Part shown: one piece after another, positions 8,777-19,641 of the stretch
Numbering within the stretch: position 1 is the first letter of the stretch
Layout: each line of letters starts with the position of its first letter
From: Mycobacterium palustre
GTDB taxonomy: Bacteria; Actinomycetota; Actinomycetes; Mycobacteriales; Mycobacteriaceae
DNA length: 64,000 bases
Direction of reading: 5' to 3'
NCBI RefSeq assembly: GCF_002101785.1
Contig: NZ_LQPJ01000098.1
Coordinates: 108,119-172,118 of the forward strand
The notes under the pieces: generated by a model
Databases searched by the model: none
What the model saw: only the letters and a program-made list of their open reading frames with translations
What the model was told of the DNA's origin: nothing
Made by a program: the position numbers and the translations under genes

Positions 8777-9625
8777 CTAGAGGGCCCGGACGCGCCCCGT
8801 CAGGTAGGGGTATCCCTTGGAGACGTTGCGCAGCGAAATGTCCCAGCCACCGTCATCGCCCCCGTCGACGTAGAGCCCCGCGGTGCCCGGCAAAACCAAC
8901 GGCTTGCCGAACCGCACGTCGTACTCCACCGCGTCCGGCAGCCGGCCCTCGATGTTGGCCAATACGGCCGCGGCGCTGAACATTCCGTGCGCGATCACCG
9001 TGGGGAAGCCGAACAGCTTGGCCGCGATCGGGTTGGTGTGGATCGGGTTGTGGTCGCCGCCCACGACGGCGTAACGGCGGATCTGCCCGGGCGTGACGCG
9101 CAGCACCGTGCTGGGCGGCGGCAGCTTGGGCTGCTTCTGCGGCGGCGGCTTGGGCTCGTCGGACAGGCTGGTGCGCTGCTGGTGCAAGAAGGTCGTCACC
9201 TGATGCCAGGCCAGATCGTTGCCGACGCTGACGTCGGTCACCAGGTCCACCAGCAGGCCCTTGCGGTGCTCGCGCAGGTTCTCGGCGTGCACCCGCACCG
9301 CGACCGTGTCGGTGACCGCGATCGGGCGGTACTGAATGATCTTGTTCTCGGTGTGCACCGAACCCATTGCCGCGAAAGGGAAGTCGAATCCGGTCACCAG
9401 CGACATCATCGACGGAAAGGTCAGGGCGAAAGGGTAGGTGAGCGGCACGTGGTTGCCGAAGCGCAGCCCGGTGACCCCCGCGTAGTCGGCCACGTTGGCC
9501 GGGTCGATGGGCAGCTCCTCGACCGTCACGGTGCGGCTGGGCAGCCGGTCGCCGCGGGGCACCAGCGGCAGCGCCCCGGCCGCCGCGCGCAGCATGTTCT
9601 TCAGGCCGCTTGGCTGATTCATCAC
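8777..9625 (-). CDS. htdX: 3-hydroxyacyl-thioester dehydratase HtdX
   Basis: 282 residues, double-hotdog MaoC-like (R)-specific hydratase; M. tuberculosis HtdX (Rv0241c) is 280 aa. It dehydrates (R)-3-hydroxyacyl thioesters to trans-2-enoyl thioesters. The hydratase-2 motif is visible as GGDHNPIHTNP around residues 188-198 (catalytic Asp ~190, His ~195), followed by the GFPTVIAHGM helix. It starts 13 bp after the fabG4 stop, giving a ketoreductase-dehydratase operon, two successive fatty-acid elongation steps. I recall vapBC24 at its 3' side in M. tuberculosis; only 94 bp separates it from the TetR gene here. Confidence 0.95.
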   Translation of the reverse strand: MMNQPSGLKNMLRAAAGALPLVPRGDRLPSRTVTVEELPIDPANVADYAGVTGLRFGNHVPLTYPFALTFPSMMSLVTGFDFPFAAMGSVHTENKIIQYRPIAVTDTVAVRVHAENLREHRKGLLVDLVTDVSVGNDLAWHQVTTFLHQQRTSLSDEPKPPPQKQPKLPPPSTVLRVTPGQIRRYAVVGGDHNPIHTNPIAAKLFGFPTVIAHGMFSAAAVLANIEGRLPDAVEYDVRFGKPLVLPGTAGLYVDGGDDGGWDISLRNVSKGYPYLTGRVRAL

Positions 9626-9638
9626 GTTCTCCCGAAAC

Positions 9639-11003
9639 CTAGGCGCCCAGCATGGCCTGGCCGCAGACCCGAATCACGTTGCCGGTCACCGCGTTTGACG
9701 CCGGGCTGGCGAAGTAGGCGATGGTCTCGGCGACGTCGACGGGCTGCCCGCCCTGCAGCAGCGAGTTCATCCGGCGGCCGACCTCGCGGGTGGCCAGCGG
9801 GATGGCGGCGGTCATCTGGGTCTCGATGAACCCCGGTGCGACGGCGTTGATCGTGATGCCCTTGTCGTACAGCTGCGGGGCCAGCGCCTGGGTCAGGCCG
9901 ATCATCCCGGCCTTTGTGGTGGCGTAGTTGGTCTGCCCGCGGTTGCCCGCGATGCCGGCCATCGACGAAAGTCCGATCACCCGGCCCCCCTCGCCGATGG
10001 TGCCGTTGCCGATCAGACCCTCGGTAAGGCGTTGCGGCGCAAGCAGATTGACGGCCAGCACGGCGTCCCAGCGCGCGTCGTCCATGTTGACCAACAGCTT
10101 GTCGCGGGTGATGCCGGCGTTGTTGACCAAGATGTCGGCGCGCCCGGCGTAATGGTCGCGCAGGTGCTCGGTGATCTTGTCGACGGCGTCCTCGGCGGTG
10201 ACGTCGAGCCACAGCGCGGTGCCGCCCACCCTGCTGGCGGTTTCGGCCAGGCCCTCGGCGGCGGACTCCACGTCGATCGCCACCACGCGGGCGCCGTCGC
10301 GAGCGAACACCTCGGCGATCGTCGCGCCGATCCCCCGGGCCGCGCCGGTCACGATCGCCACCTTGCCGTCCAGCGGCCGGTCCCAGTCGGCCGGCGGCGT
10401 GGAGTCGGCCTCCCCGACGTAGAACACCTGGCCGTCGACGTAGGCCGACTTCCCCGACAGGATGAACCGCATCGTGGATTCCAACCCGGTGGCCGCGGGC
10501 TTGGCGGCCGGCGACAGGTACACCAGCGCCACGGTGGAGCCGTTGCGCAGTTCCTTGCCCAGCGAGCGGGTGAACCCCTCCAGCGCGCGCTGCGCGACTC
10601 GCTCGTCGGTGCTGCCGGCGGCGTCGGGGGTGGTGCCGACGACCACGACGCGCCCGCTGTGGCCCAGGTTGCGCAGGACCGGTGTGAAGAACTCGTGCAA
10701 CGCCTTGAGCCCGGCCGGCGTCGTGATGCCGGTGGCGTCGAACACCAGGCCCCCGAACTGGTCGGCCCAGCGGCCGCCCAGGTTGGCGCCGACCACGTCG
10801 TAGTCGGAGTTCAGCGCCGCGCGCAGCGGTTCGACGACCCTGCCGTCACCGCCGATCAGCAGGGACCCGGCCAGGGGCGGATCGCCGGGCCGGTAGCGGC
10901 GCAGTGCCGGGGGCTGCGGGATGCCGAGTTGCTTTGCCAGAAACGATCCGGGGCCGGAGTTGACCACCTGCGAGAACAGATCGGACGAGCCTTTGGGAGC
11001 CAC
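9639..11003 (-). CDS. fabG4: 3-oxoacyl-(ACP/CoA) reductase FabG4
   Basis: 454 residues, the same length as M. tuberculosis FabG4 (Rv0242c), a high-molecular-weight reductase that prefers NADH and CoA substrates. An N-terminal flavodoxin-like domain (~1-200) precedes a C-terminal short-chain dehydrogenase domain. The cofactor motif is [10 protein letters not shown] (~225) and the active site is Y359-x3-K363 (NYATTKAG). The GTG at 11003 is chosen over longer readings because it gives the family N-terminus ([13 protein letters not shown]) and has GGAAGG 7 nt upstream. It is divergent from fadA2 and shares the promoter region with the 11080-11095 operator candidate. Confidence 0.96.
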   Translation of the reverse strand: MAPKGSSDLFSQVVNSGPGSFLAKQLGIPQPPALRRYRPGDPPLAGSLLIGGDGRVVEPLRAALNSDYDVVGANLGGRWADQFGGLVFDATGITTPAGLKALHEFFTPVLRNLGHSGRVVVVGTTPDAAGSTDERVAQRALEGFTRSLGKELRNGSTVALVYLSPAAKPAATGLESTMRFILSGKSAYVDGQVFYVGEADSTPPADWDRPLDGKVAIVTGAARGIGATIAEVFARDGARVVAIDVESAAEGLAETASRVGGTALWLDVTAEDAVDKITEHLRDHYAGRADILVNNAGITRDKLLVNMDDARWDAVLAVNLLAPQRLTEGLIGNGTIGEGGRVIGLSSMAGIAGNRGQTNYATTKAGMIGLTQALAPQLYDKGITINAVAPGFIETQMTAAIPLATREVGRRMNSLLQGGQPVDVAETIAYFASPASNAVTGNVIRVCGQAMLGA

Positions 11004-11079
11004 TGAGCTGCCTTCCATTGTGTTCGGGTGTGTTCGGGTGGTGGAGTGCCCGTTATATGGCAACCGTATCGGGACCAAA

Positions 11080-11095
11080 CTTACTTCAGAGTAAG
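11080..11095. promoter_or_regulatory. operator candidate, TTAC-N6-GTAA inverted repeat in the fabG4/fadA2 gap
   Basis: CTTACTTCAGAGTAAG is a perfect inverted repeat (CTTACT / AGTAAG, 4-nt centre). TTACTT at 11081-11086 and TAGTAT at 11105-11110 make a plausible fadA2 -35/-10 pair with an 18-bp spacer, so a protein bound here would block the -35. The same TTAC-N6-GTAA core occurs upstream of fadE5 (14654-14667). Confidence 0.6.
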
Positions 11096-11154
11096 AACAG
11101 TGAGTAGTATGGCTGGTACCGGCCCATCCGAAACCGACACCCCCGGAGAACATC

Positions 11155-12462
11155 GTGGCTTCTGCCGATTCGAAGACGAGGCGCCCCGTCGCCGTACTGG
11201 GCGGCAACCGCATCCCGTTCGCCCGGTCGGACGGCGCTTACGCCGAGGCGTCCAACCAAGACATGCTCACCGCGGCCCTCGACGGGCTGGTGGACCGCTT
11301 CGGGCTGGCCGGCGAGCGCCTCGGCGCGGTGGTCGGCGGCGCGGTGCTCAAGCACAGCCGCGACTTCAACCTGACCCGGGAATGCGTGCTGGGCTCGGAG
11401 CTGTCGTCGTACACGCCGGCCTTCGACATCCAGCAGGCCTGCGGCACGGGGCTGCAGGCGGCGATCGCCGCGGCCGACGGCATCGCATCCGGTCGCTACG
11501 AGGTGGCCGCCGCCGGAGGCGTCGACACCACTTCCGACCCGCCGATCGGCCTCGGCGACAACCTGCGCCGCCAGCTGCTCAAGCTGCGCCGGTCCAAATC
11601 CAACCTGCAACGGCTGAAGCTGGTGGGCACGCTGCCGGCCACCCTGGGCATCGAGATCCCGGCCAACAGCGAACCGCGCACCGGGCTGTCGATGGGCGAG
11701 CACGCCGCCATCACCACCAAGCAGATGGGCATCAAGCGCGTCGACCAGGACGAGCTGGCAGTCGCCAGCCACCGCAACATGGCCGCCGCCTACGACCGCG
11801 GCTTCTTCGACGACCTGGTGACGCCGTTCCTCGGCCTGTACCGCGACGACAACCTGCGGCCCAACGCCAGCGCCGAGAAGCTGGCGACGCTGCGGCCGGT
11901 CTTCGGGGTGAAGAACGGCGACGCGACGATGACGGCCGGCAACTCCACGCCGCTGACCGACGGCGCGTCCGTCGCGCTGCTGGCCAGCGAGGACTGGGCG
12001 GCCGCCCACTCGCTGACCCCGCTGGCCTACCTGGTGGACGCCGAAACGGCCGCCGTCGACTACGTCAACGGGCGCGACGGCCTGCTGATGGCGCCCACCT
12101 ACGCGGTGCCCCGGCTGCTGGCCCGCAACGGGCTGAGCTTGCAGGACTTCGATTTCTACGAGATCCACGAGGCGTTCGCGTCGGTGGTGCTCGCGCACCT
12201 GCAAGCGTTTGAGTCCGAGGAGTACTGCAAGGAGCGGCTGGGCCTGGATGCCGCGCTCGGCTCGATCGACCGGTCCAAGCTCAACGTCAACGGGTCGTCG
12301 CTGGCCGCGGGCCACCCCTTCGCCGCCACCGGCGGGCGCATCCTGGCGCAGGCGGCCAAGCAGCTGGCCGAGAAGAAGGCGAGCGGCGGCGGAACGGTCC
12401 GCGCGCTGATCTCCATCTGCGCCGCCGGCGGGCAGGGCGTGGCGGCGATCCTGGAGGCGTGA
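11155..12462 (+). CDS. fadA2: acetyl-CoA acyltransferase (thiolase) FadA2
   Basis: 435 residues, thiolase family; M. tuberculosis FadA2 (Rv0243) is about 440 aa. It cleaves 3-ketoacyl-CoA with CoA in the last beta-oxidation step. The acyl-accepting Cys96 lies in QQACGTGLQ, the catalytic His387 in AAGHPF, and the proton-relay Cys422 in [10 protein letters not shown]. The GTG start at 11155 has GGAGAA about 5-8 nt upstream. It is convergent with fadE5, with two strong hairpins between them. Confidence 0.95.
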   Translation: MASADSKTRRPVAVLGGNRIPFARSDGAYAEASNQDMLTAALDGLVDRFGLAGERLGAVVGGAVLKHSRDFNLTRECVLGSELSSYTPAFDIQQACGTGLQAAIAAADGIASGRYEVAAAGGVDTTSDPPIGLGDNLRRQLLKLRRSKSNLQRLKLVGTLPATLGIEIPANSEPRTGLSMGEHAAITTKQMGIKRVDQDELAVASHRNMAAAYDRGFFDDLVTPFLGLYRDDNLRPNASAEKLATLRPVFGVKNGDATMTAGNSTPLTDGASVALLASEDWAAAHSLTPLAYLVDAETAAVDYVNGRDGLLMAPTYAVPRLLARNGLSLQDFDFYEIHEAFASVVLAHLQAFESEEYCKERLGLDAALGSIDRSKLNVNGSSLAAGHPFAATGGRILAQAAKQLAEKKASGGGTVRALISICAAGGQGVAAILEA

Positions 12463-12491
12463 CGCGCCCCGGCCGATGAATGCGTCACAAT

Positions 12492-12516
12492 GGGTTACTA
12501 ACCCGACCGGTTGGGT
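12492..12516. promoter_or_regulatory. two adjacent palindromes after fadA2
   Basis: GGGTTA-C-TAACCC (12492-12504) is a perfect inverted repeat. It overlaps ACCCGACCGGTTGGGT (12501-12516), which is palindromic apart from one base pair and contains an ACCGGT core like those upstream of fadD2 and in the fadE5/dioxygenase gap. No start codon is close by, so a protein-binding site or mRNA 3' structure is equally possible. Confidence 0.35.
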
Positions 12517-12628
12517 ATCCCTCGTCCGGATAGCCCCGTGTTGCGGTCTGACCCGACCCCGACGGCAATACGGGGCATCCCCAAATCGACCGCCCGTCGG
12601 CGGAAGACCACGCCGGGCGTACGAAAAG

Positions 12629-12668
12629 GGCCGCCGCTGGAGTGAGGGGATCCAGCGGCGGCCTTTTT
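12629..12668 (+). terminator. rho-independent terminator of fadA2 (bidirectional form)
   Basis: A 13-bp perfect stem (12629-12641 with 12651-12663: GGCCGCCGCTGGA / TCCAGCGGCGGCC) with a 9-nt loop and TTTTT at 12664-12668. AAAA at 12624-12627 makes the opposite strand also end in a T-run, so it can serve fadE5 too. Confidence 0.9.
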
Positions 12669-12705
12669 GGTATCTCCCCCCGTTTTTGCTCTCTGCCGCC
12701 CCCAC

Positions 12706-12754
12706 AGACACAAGGTCCCCCGCTTTAACGTGGAAGCGGGGGACCTTGGTGTCT
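12706..12754 (-). terminator. long hairpin directly after fadE5
   Basis: A ~20-bp stem with one bulge (12706-12725 with 12734-12754; core AAGGTCCCCCGCTT / AAGCGGGGGACCTT), 8-nt loop, 11 bp past the fadE5 stop. It has no T-run, like many mycobacterial terminators, and may instead protect the mRNA 3' end. Confidence 0.7.
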
Positions 12755-12765
12755 GACTCGCGAGG

Positions 12766-14601
12766 TTAGAAGGCGGCCTCGTCGAGCTCCATGATGTCGT
12801 TGTCCAGGGTCTCGATCACCTCACGGGTGCCGGCCAGCAGCGGCAAAAAGTTCTTCGCGAAGAACGACGCCACCGCGACCTTGCCCTCGTAGAACGACCG
12901 CTCGGAGCCGCTGGCGCCGGCGTCCAGCGCGGCCACGGCGACCGCGGCCTGACGCTGCAGCAACCAGCCGATGACCAGGTCACCGACGCTCATCAGGAAC
13001 CGCACCGAGCCCAGGCCGACCTTGTAGAGGCTGGTGACGTCCTCCTGGGCGGCCATCAGGTAGCCGGTCAGCGTGGCGGCCATCGCCTGGACGTCCGCCA
13101 GCGCCTTGCCCAGCAGCTCGCGCTCGGTCTTGAGGCGGCCGTTGCCGGACTCGCTGTTGACGAACTCCTGGATCTGCTCGGACACGTGGGCCAGGGCCAC
13201 ACCCTTGTCGCGGACGATCTTGCGGAAGAAGAAGTCCTGCGCCTGGATGGCCGTGGTGCCCTCGTAGAGCGAGTCGATCTTGGCGTCACGGATGTACTGC
13301 TCGATCGGGTAGTCCTGCAGGAAGCCCGAACCGCCAAACGTCTGCAGGCTCTCGGTCAGCTTGGCGTAGGCCTGCTCGGAGCCGACGCCCTTGACCACCG
13401 GCAACAGCAGGTCGTTGACCTTGACGGCCAGGTTGGCGTCCACGCCGTGGACCGCCTCGGCCACCGCGGCGTCCTGGTACGTCGACGTGTAGAGGTACAA
13501 CGCGCGCAGACCCTCGGCGTAGGCCTTCTGGGTCATCAGCGAGCGGCGCACGTCGGGGTGGTGTGTGATGGTCACCCGCGGGGCGGTCTTGTCGGTCATC
13601 TGGGTCATGTCGGCGCCCTGCACGCGCTCCTTGGCGTAGGCCAGGGCGTTGAGGTAGCCGGTGGACAGCGTCGCGATCGCCTTGGTGCCGACCATCATGC
13701 GGGCCTGCTCGATGACCTCGAACATCTGCGCGATGCCGTTGTGCACCTCGCCGACCAGCCAGCCCTTGGCGGGCACGCCGTGCTGCCCGAACGACAGCTC
13801 GCAGGTCGCGGAGACCTTCAGGCCCATCTTGTGCTCGACGTTGGTGACGAACACTCCGTTGCGCTCGCCCAGCTCGCCGGTGGAGAAGTCGAAGAGAAAC
13901 TTCGGCACGAAGAACAGCGACAGCCCCTTGGTGCCCGGGCCGGCGCCCTCGGGGCGGGCCAGCACCAGGTGGAAGATGTTTTCGAACAGGTCGCCGGAGT
14001 CACCGGAGGTGATGAACCGCTTGACGCCGTCGATGTGCCAGGATCCGTCCTCCTGCCGAACCGCCTTGGTCCGGCCGGCGCCGACGTCCGAACCGGCGTC
14101 CGGCTCGGTCAGCACCATGGTCGAGCCCCAGCCGCGCTCGGCGGCGATGACGGCCCACTTCTTTTGTTCCTCGGTGCCGAGGTGGTAGAGGATGTTGGCG
14201 AATCCGGCGCCGCCGCCGTACATCCACACGGCGGGGTTGGCGCCGAGGATGTGCTCGTGCAGGGCCCACACCAGCGCCTTGGGCATCGGCACGCCGCCGA
14301 GGGCCTCGTCGATGCCTACCTTGTCCCAGCCGGCCTCCTGGACCGCCTGGACCGACTTCTTGAAGCTGTCCGGCAGCGTCACCGAGTGGGTCTCGGGGTC
14401 GAAAACCGGCGGGTTGCGGTCACCTTCGACGAAAGACTCCGCGACCGGCCCCTCGGCCAGCCGGCTGATCTCGGAAAGCATCTCCTGGGCGGTGTCGACG
14501 TCGAGGTCGGCGTACTCGCCCTGGCCTAACGCCTTGTCAACGCCGAAGACCTCGAACAGGTTGAATACCTGGTCACGGACGTTGCTCTTGTAGTGGCTCA
14601 C
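12766..14601 (-). CDS. fadE5: acyl-CoA dehydrogenase FadE5
   Basis: 611 residues, the same as M. tuberculosis FadE5 (Rv0244c), a broad-specificity FAD-dependent acyl-CoA dehydrogenase that opens beta-oxidation. ACAD signatures include [12 protein letters not shown] (~150-162) and the C-terminal [13 protein letters not shown] region, followed by the extra C-terminal helical domain of the long FadE subfamily. The GTG at 14601 gives the family start ([17 protein letters not shown]) and has GGAGGAAA 5 nt upstream; an upstream in-frame ATG would add 20 unrelated residues. An inverted-repeat operator candidate lies 50 bp upstream. Confidence 0.96.
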   Translation of the reverse strand: MSHYKSNVRDQVFNLFEVFGVDKALGQGEYADLDVDTAQEMLSEISRLAEGPVAESFVEGDRNPPVFDPETHSVTLPDSFKKSVQAVQEAGWDKVGIDEALGGVPMPKALVWALHEHILGANPAVWMYGGGAGFANILYHLGTEEQKKWAVIAAERGWGSTMVLTEPDAGSDVGAGRTKAVRQEDGSWHIDGVKRFITSGDSGDLFENIFHLVLARPEGAGPGTKGLSLFFVPKFLFDFSTGELGERNGVFVTNVEHKMGLKVSATCELSFGQHGVPAKGWLVGEVHNGIAQMFEVIEQARMMVGTKAIATLSTGYLNALAYAKERVQGADMTQMTDKTAPRVTITHHPDVRRSLMTQKAYAEGLRALYLYTSTYQDAAVAEAVHGVDANLAVKVNDLLLPVVKGVGSEQAYAKLTESLQTFGGSGFLQDYPIEQYIRDAKIDSLYEGTTAIQAQDFFFRKIVRDKGVALAHVSEQIQEFVNSESGNGRLKTERELLGKALADVQAMAATLTGYLMAAQEDVTSLYKVGLGSVRFLMSVGDLVIGWLLQRQAAVAVAALDAGASGSERSFYEGKVAVASFFAKNFLPLLAGTREVIETLDNDIMELDEAAF

Positions 14602-14651
14602 TGAGTTTCCTCCTCGTTGAGAATGCCACTCGTGGTTGGGTACTAGGTCTA

Positions 14652-14669
14652 AGTTACCCACCAGTAACT
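14652..14669. promoter_or_regulatory. operator candidate upstream of fadE5
   Basis: AGTTAC-CCACCA-GTAACT is a perfect 6+6 inverted repeat 50 bp before the fadE5 GTG. It shares TTAC-N6-GTAA with the site in the fabG4/fadA2 gap, which suggests one repressor for both beta-oxidation genes. Confidence 0.6.
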
Positions 14670-14737
14670 ACCCTAAAATATATCCGTGGCCTAGCCGCAC
14701 GCAAGCGAGTGTGAGCTAGATTTCACCATCTAATTAA

Positions 14738-14749
14738 CCAACCGGTTGG
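14738..14749. promoter_or_regulatory. CCAACCGGTTGG palindrome upstream of the dioxygenase gene
   Basis: A perfect 12-bp palindrome 53 bp before the ATG at 14803, in the divergent fadE5/dioxygenase gap. Related ACCGGT-centred sites occur at 35723-35737 (fadD2) and 41049-41062 (before fadE6). Confidence 0.4.
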
Positions 14750-14802
14750 GAAGGCGCCGGTAAGTTCGCCAATCGGCCGTTTACCTGCGAAGATGATGCG
14801 TC

Positions 14803-16334
<1,532 letters not shown>

Positions 16335-16368
16335 CTGGACCCGGTGCGGCGAACGCGGCGGGCCGCCC

Positions 16369-16524
16369 CTAGGGGCGGTGGCTGAGCTCTTCGCGATAGC
16401 CGGCGACGCGCCGCTCGATCTCGGCGGCGTCCTCGTGCCGGCCCTCCTTGTGCGCAAGCTCGGCACGCACCGACAACTCGCGGATCGCGGTGCGAATCTC
16501 GTTGACGCTGGTGATTCCTCGCAT
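16369..16524 (-). CDS. 51-residue hypothetical protein, UVR-like helix
   Basis: A small charged protein starting MRGITSVNEIRTAIREL. The second half (HKEGRHEDAAEIERRVAGY) looks like the UVR-type helical hairpin of UvrB/UvrC that mediates protein contacts. The ribosome site is weak. It is convergent with the flavin reductase gene, 35 bp apart. Function unknown; coding status rests on helix-like composition and clean reading frame. Confidence 0.55.
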   Translation of the reverse strand: MRGITSVNEIRTAIRELSVRAELAHKEGRHEDAAEIERRVAGYREELSHRP

Positions 16525-16779
16525 GGGGACCGGGTACCCGAAGCCGCCGGCGGTTAACGGTGGAACATCTTGTTGCGCAGCCGCACCACGGGGCCCATTT
16601 CGCGATCGGCGATTCGCCCCTATTCGGCCTTCGCGGGACGGGCCGCGCACCCCTGACGCCTTGCCGATTGGTTTGCACCGCAGCGGTTTTCGTCGAATAG
16701 AGCCTGATGGGGGTCCGCCGGCCGGGTCAACCGTTATCGTGCCGGCCGTGGTGGGCGGCGAGCACCGCGAGCACTCGGG

Positions 16780-16911
16780 CTGTTCGGCTCCGGAGGTGCC
16801 GGCGGCACCGGCGGCAACGGCGGTGTTCCCGGGGTGAACGGCAACAACCTCAACGGCCTCGCCGGTATCGGCGGCGCCAGTGGCCTGCTGTTCGGCCTAC
16901 CCGGGTTTTAA
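16780..16911 (+). pseudogene. PGRS-like C-terminal remnant
   Basis: In frame, this stretch reads LFGSGGAGGTGGNGG, then VPGVNGNNLNGLAGIGGASG and a C-terminal LLFGLPGF followed by TAA at 16909. GGAGGTGGNGG repeats are the hallmark of PE_PGRS proteins. There is no PE domain or start upstream; the preceding frame (16741-16779) codes an Arg-rich stretch without similarity. I read this as the 3' scar of a lost glycine-rich PE_PGRS-type gene. The rest of the 400-bp gap (16525-16779) shows no other gene. Confidence 0.6.
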
Positions 16912-16924
16912 CGGGGAATGAGTT

Positions 16925-17671
16925 TCAGCGGCGGAACAGCTTGTTGCCCAGCCACACCACGGGGTCGTACTTGCGGTCGACGACCCGCTCTTTCATCGGG
17001 ATCAGCGCGTTGTCGGTGATCTTGATGTTCTCCGGGCAGACCTCGGTGCAGCACTTGGTGATGTTGCAGTAGCCCAGGCCGTGTTCCTGCTGTGCCTGGT
17101 TGCGCCGGTCCAGGGTGTCCAGGGGGTGCATCTCCAGTTCGGCGATCCGCATCAGGTAGCGCGGCCCGGCGAACGCCTTCTTGTTCTCCTCGTGGTCGCG
17201 CACCACGTGGCAGACGTTCTGGCACAGGAAGCACTCGATGCACTTGCGGAACTCCTGCGAGCGCTGCACGTCGACCTGCGCCATCCGGTACTCGCCCGGC
17301 TGCAGCTCCTTGGGCGGCGCGAACGACGGTATCTCGCGGGCCTTTTCGTAGTTGAACGAGACGTCGGTGACCAGGTCGCGGATCACCGGGAACGTCCGCA
17401 GCGGCGTCACGGTCACGACCTCGTCCTCGGCGAACGTCGACATCCGCGTCATGCACATCAGCCGCGGGTAGCCGTTGATCTCCGCCGAGCACGACCCGCA
17501 CTTGCCCGCCTTGCAGTTCCACCGCACGGCGAGGTCGGGCGTCTGGGTCTGCTGCAGGCGGTGGATGACGTCGAGCACCACCTCGCCCTCGTTGACCTCG
17601 ACCGTGAAGTCCTGCAGCGCGCCACCGGCTTCGTCGCCGCGCCACACCCGCATGGTCGCGTTGTAGGCCAT
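16925..17671 (-). CDS. sdhB: succinate dehydrogenase iron-sulfur subunit (Sdh1)
   Basis: 248 residues, as Rv0247c. Three Fe-S clusters are readable: [2Fe-2S] at CKAGKCGSC...C (~65-85), then CIECFLCQNVC (~149-159) and CNITKCCTEVCP (~205-216) for the [4Fe-4S] and [3Fe-4S] clusters. It passes electrons from FADH2 in SdhA to the membrane anchor quinone site. Its ATG directly abuts the sdhA TAA (17672-17674), which implies tight coupling. Confidence 0.95.
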   Translation of the reverse strand: MAYNATMRVWRGDEAGGALQDFTVEVNEGEVVLDVIHRLQQTQTPDLAVRWNCKAGKCGSCSAEINGYPRLMCMTRMSTFAEDEVVTVTPLRTFPVIRDLVTDVSFNYEKAREIPSFAPPKELQPGEYRMAQVDVQRSQEFRKCIECFLCQNVCHVVRDHEENKKAFAGPRYLMRIAELEMHPLDTLDRRNQAQQEHGLGYCNITKCCTEVCPENIKITDNALIPMKERVVDRKYDPVVWLGNKLFRR

Positions 17672-19600
17672 TTACTTCTCCGTCCTCGGGGTCCGTCCGG
17701 GGTGGCCGGCGAGTTCCTCGTCGGTGTAATACTTCTCCAGCTCGGAGATGTCGAAGAGCTCCAGCAGGTCGGGCCGCATCGGCACCTGCTCCTTGCGGGT
17801 GATCGAGATGTCCGGGATCACGTCGTCGCCGCCGGCGGCCTGGCAGACCAGCAACTGCTTGCGCCACGACGAGTCCATCGCCGGGTGGTCGTCGCGGGTG
17901 TGCCCGCCGCGGCTCTCGGTGCGCTCCAGCGCGGCCTTGGCCACGCACTCGCTGACCATCAGCATGTTGCGCAGGTCGATGGCCAGGTTCCAGCCCGGGT
18001 TGTACTGGCGATCCCCCTCGACGTGAATGTTCTTGAACCGCTGGCGAAGCTTCTCCAGCCGGCCAAGTGCCTCGGTGATTTCATCCGCCTTGCGGATGAT
18101 GCCGACCAGCTCGTTCATCGAGTCCTGCAGCTCGAGCTGCAGGGTGTAGGGGTTCTCGGCGGCGGACCCGTCGGTCGGCCCCTCGAAGGGGGCGAGCGCC
18201 CGCCTGGCCGCCGTGTCGATCGCGTTTGAGGTGACCGACGGGCGGCTGCTCAGCGCCCGCACGTAGTCGGCGGCGCCCAGGCCGGCGCGCCGGCCGAACA
18301 CCAGCAGGTCCGACAGCGAGTTGCCGCCGAGCCGGTTGGACCCGTGCATGCCGCCCGAGCACTCCCCGGCGGCGAACAGGCCGGGGACGATGGCCGCGCC
18401 GGTGTCTGCGTCGACCTCCACCCCGCCCATCACGTAGTGGCAGGTGGGCCCGACTTCCATCGGCTCCTTGGTGATGTCGACCCCCGCCAGCTCCTTGAAC
18501 TGGTGATACATCGACGGCAGCCGGCGCTTGATCTCCTCGGGCGTCAACCGCGACGCGATGTCGAGGAAGACGCCGCCGTGCGGGCTGCCGCGACCGGCCT
18601 TGACCTCCGAGTTGATCGCGCGCGCGACCTCGTCACGGGGCAGCAGGTCCGGCGTGCGGCGGGCCGAGTCGTTGTCCTTGAGCCACTGGTCGGCCTCGTC
18701 GGCGGTCTCGGCGTACTGGCCCTTGAACACCGCGGGGATGTAGTCGAACATGAACCGCTTGCCGTCGGAGTTCTTCAGCACGCCGCCGTCGCCGCGGACA
18801 CCCTCGGTGACCAGGATCCCCTTCACGCTCGGCGGCCACACCATGCCCGTCGGGTGGAACTGGACGAACTCCATGTTGATCAGCGACGCCCCCGCGCGCA
18901 GCGCCAGCGCGTGCCCGTCGCCGGTGTACTCCCAGGAGTTGGAGGTCACCTTGAACGACTTGCCGATGCCGCCGGTGGCCAACACCACCGCGGGCGCCTC
19001 GAAGACGACGAACCGGCCGCTTTGACGCCAATAGCCGAACGCCCCGGCGATCGCGTCACCGTCCTTGAGCAGCTCGGTGATCGTGCATTCGGCGAACACC
19101 CTGATCCGCGCCTCGTAGTCGCCGAGCTCGGCGTGGTCCTCCTGCTGCAGCGACACGATCTTCTGCTGCATGGTGCGGATCAGCTCCAGGCCGGTGCGGT
19201 CGCCGACGTGCGCCAGCCGCGGGTAGGTGTGCCCACCGAAGTTGCGCTGGCTGATCTTGCCGTCCTTGAGGCGGTCGAACAGCGCGCCGTAGGTCTCGAG
19301 CTCCCAGACCCGGTCCGGGGCCTCCTTGGCGTGCAGCTCGGCCATCCGCCAGTTGTTCAGGAACTTCCCGCCGCGCATGGTGTCGCCGAAGTGGGTCTTC
19401 CAGTTGTCCTTCGGGTTGGTGTTGCCCATCGACGCCGCGCAGCCGCCCTCGGCCATCACCGTATGTGCCTTGCCGAACAGGGATTTGCACACCACCGCGA
19501 CCCGCAGGCCACGCTCGCGCGCCTCGATGACCGCACGCAACCCCGCGCCGCCGGCACCAATCACGACCACGTCGTAGGAGTGCCGTTCGACCTCGACCAT
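17672..19600 (-). CDS. sdhA: succinate dehydrogenase flavoprotein subunit (Sdh1)
   Basis: 642 residues (Rv0248c is 646). The FAD-binding Rossmann motif is VVVIGAGGAGLRAV at ~10-23. The histidyl-FAD region follows (KSLFGKAHTVMAEGG), then the substrate loop FVQFHPTG and the active-site Arg region LVTEGVRGDGG. HYVMGGVEVD and GECSGGMHGSNRLGGNSL complete the fumarate reductase/succinate dehydrogenase signature. It oxidises succinate to fumarate at the cytoplasmic membrane. It is the middle gene of the sdhC-A-B operon. Confidence 0.96.
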   Translation of the reverse strand: MVEVERHSYDVVVIGAGGAGLRAVIEARERGLRVAVVCKSLFGKAHTVMAEGGCAASMGNTNPKDNWKTHFGDTMRGGKFLNNWRMAELHAKEAPDRVWELETYGALFDRLKDGKISQRNFGGHTYPRLAHVGDRTGLELIRTMQQKIVSLQQEDHAELGDYEARIRVFAECTITELLKDGDAIAGAFGYWRQSGRFVVFEAPAVVLATGGIGKSFKVTSNSWEYTGDGHALALRAGASLINMEFVQFHPTGMVWPPSVKGILVTEGVRGDGGVLKNSDGKRFMFDYIPAVFKGQYAETADEADQWLKDNDSARRTPDLLPRDEVARAINSEVKAGRGSPHGGVFLDIASRLTPEEIKRRLPSMYHQFKELAGVDITKEPMEVGPTCHYVMGGVEVDADTGAAIVPGLFAAGECSGGMHGSNRLGGNSLSDLLVFGRRAGLGAADYVRALSSRPSVTSNAIDTAARRALAPFEGPTDGSAAENPYTLQLELQDSMNELVGIIRKADEITEALGRLEKLRQRFKNIHVEGDRQYNPGWNLAIDLRNMLMVSECVAKAALERTESRGGHTRDDHPAMDSSWRKQLLVCQAAGGDDVIPDISITRKEQVPMRPDLLELFDISELEKYYTDEELAGHPGRTPRTEK

Positions 19601-19641
19601 GAATCCTCGCTATTTCTCGATGATTGGCGTTAAAGGCCTTG

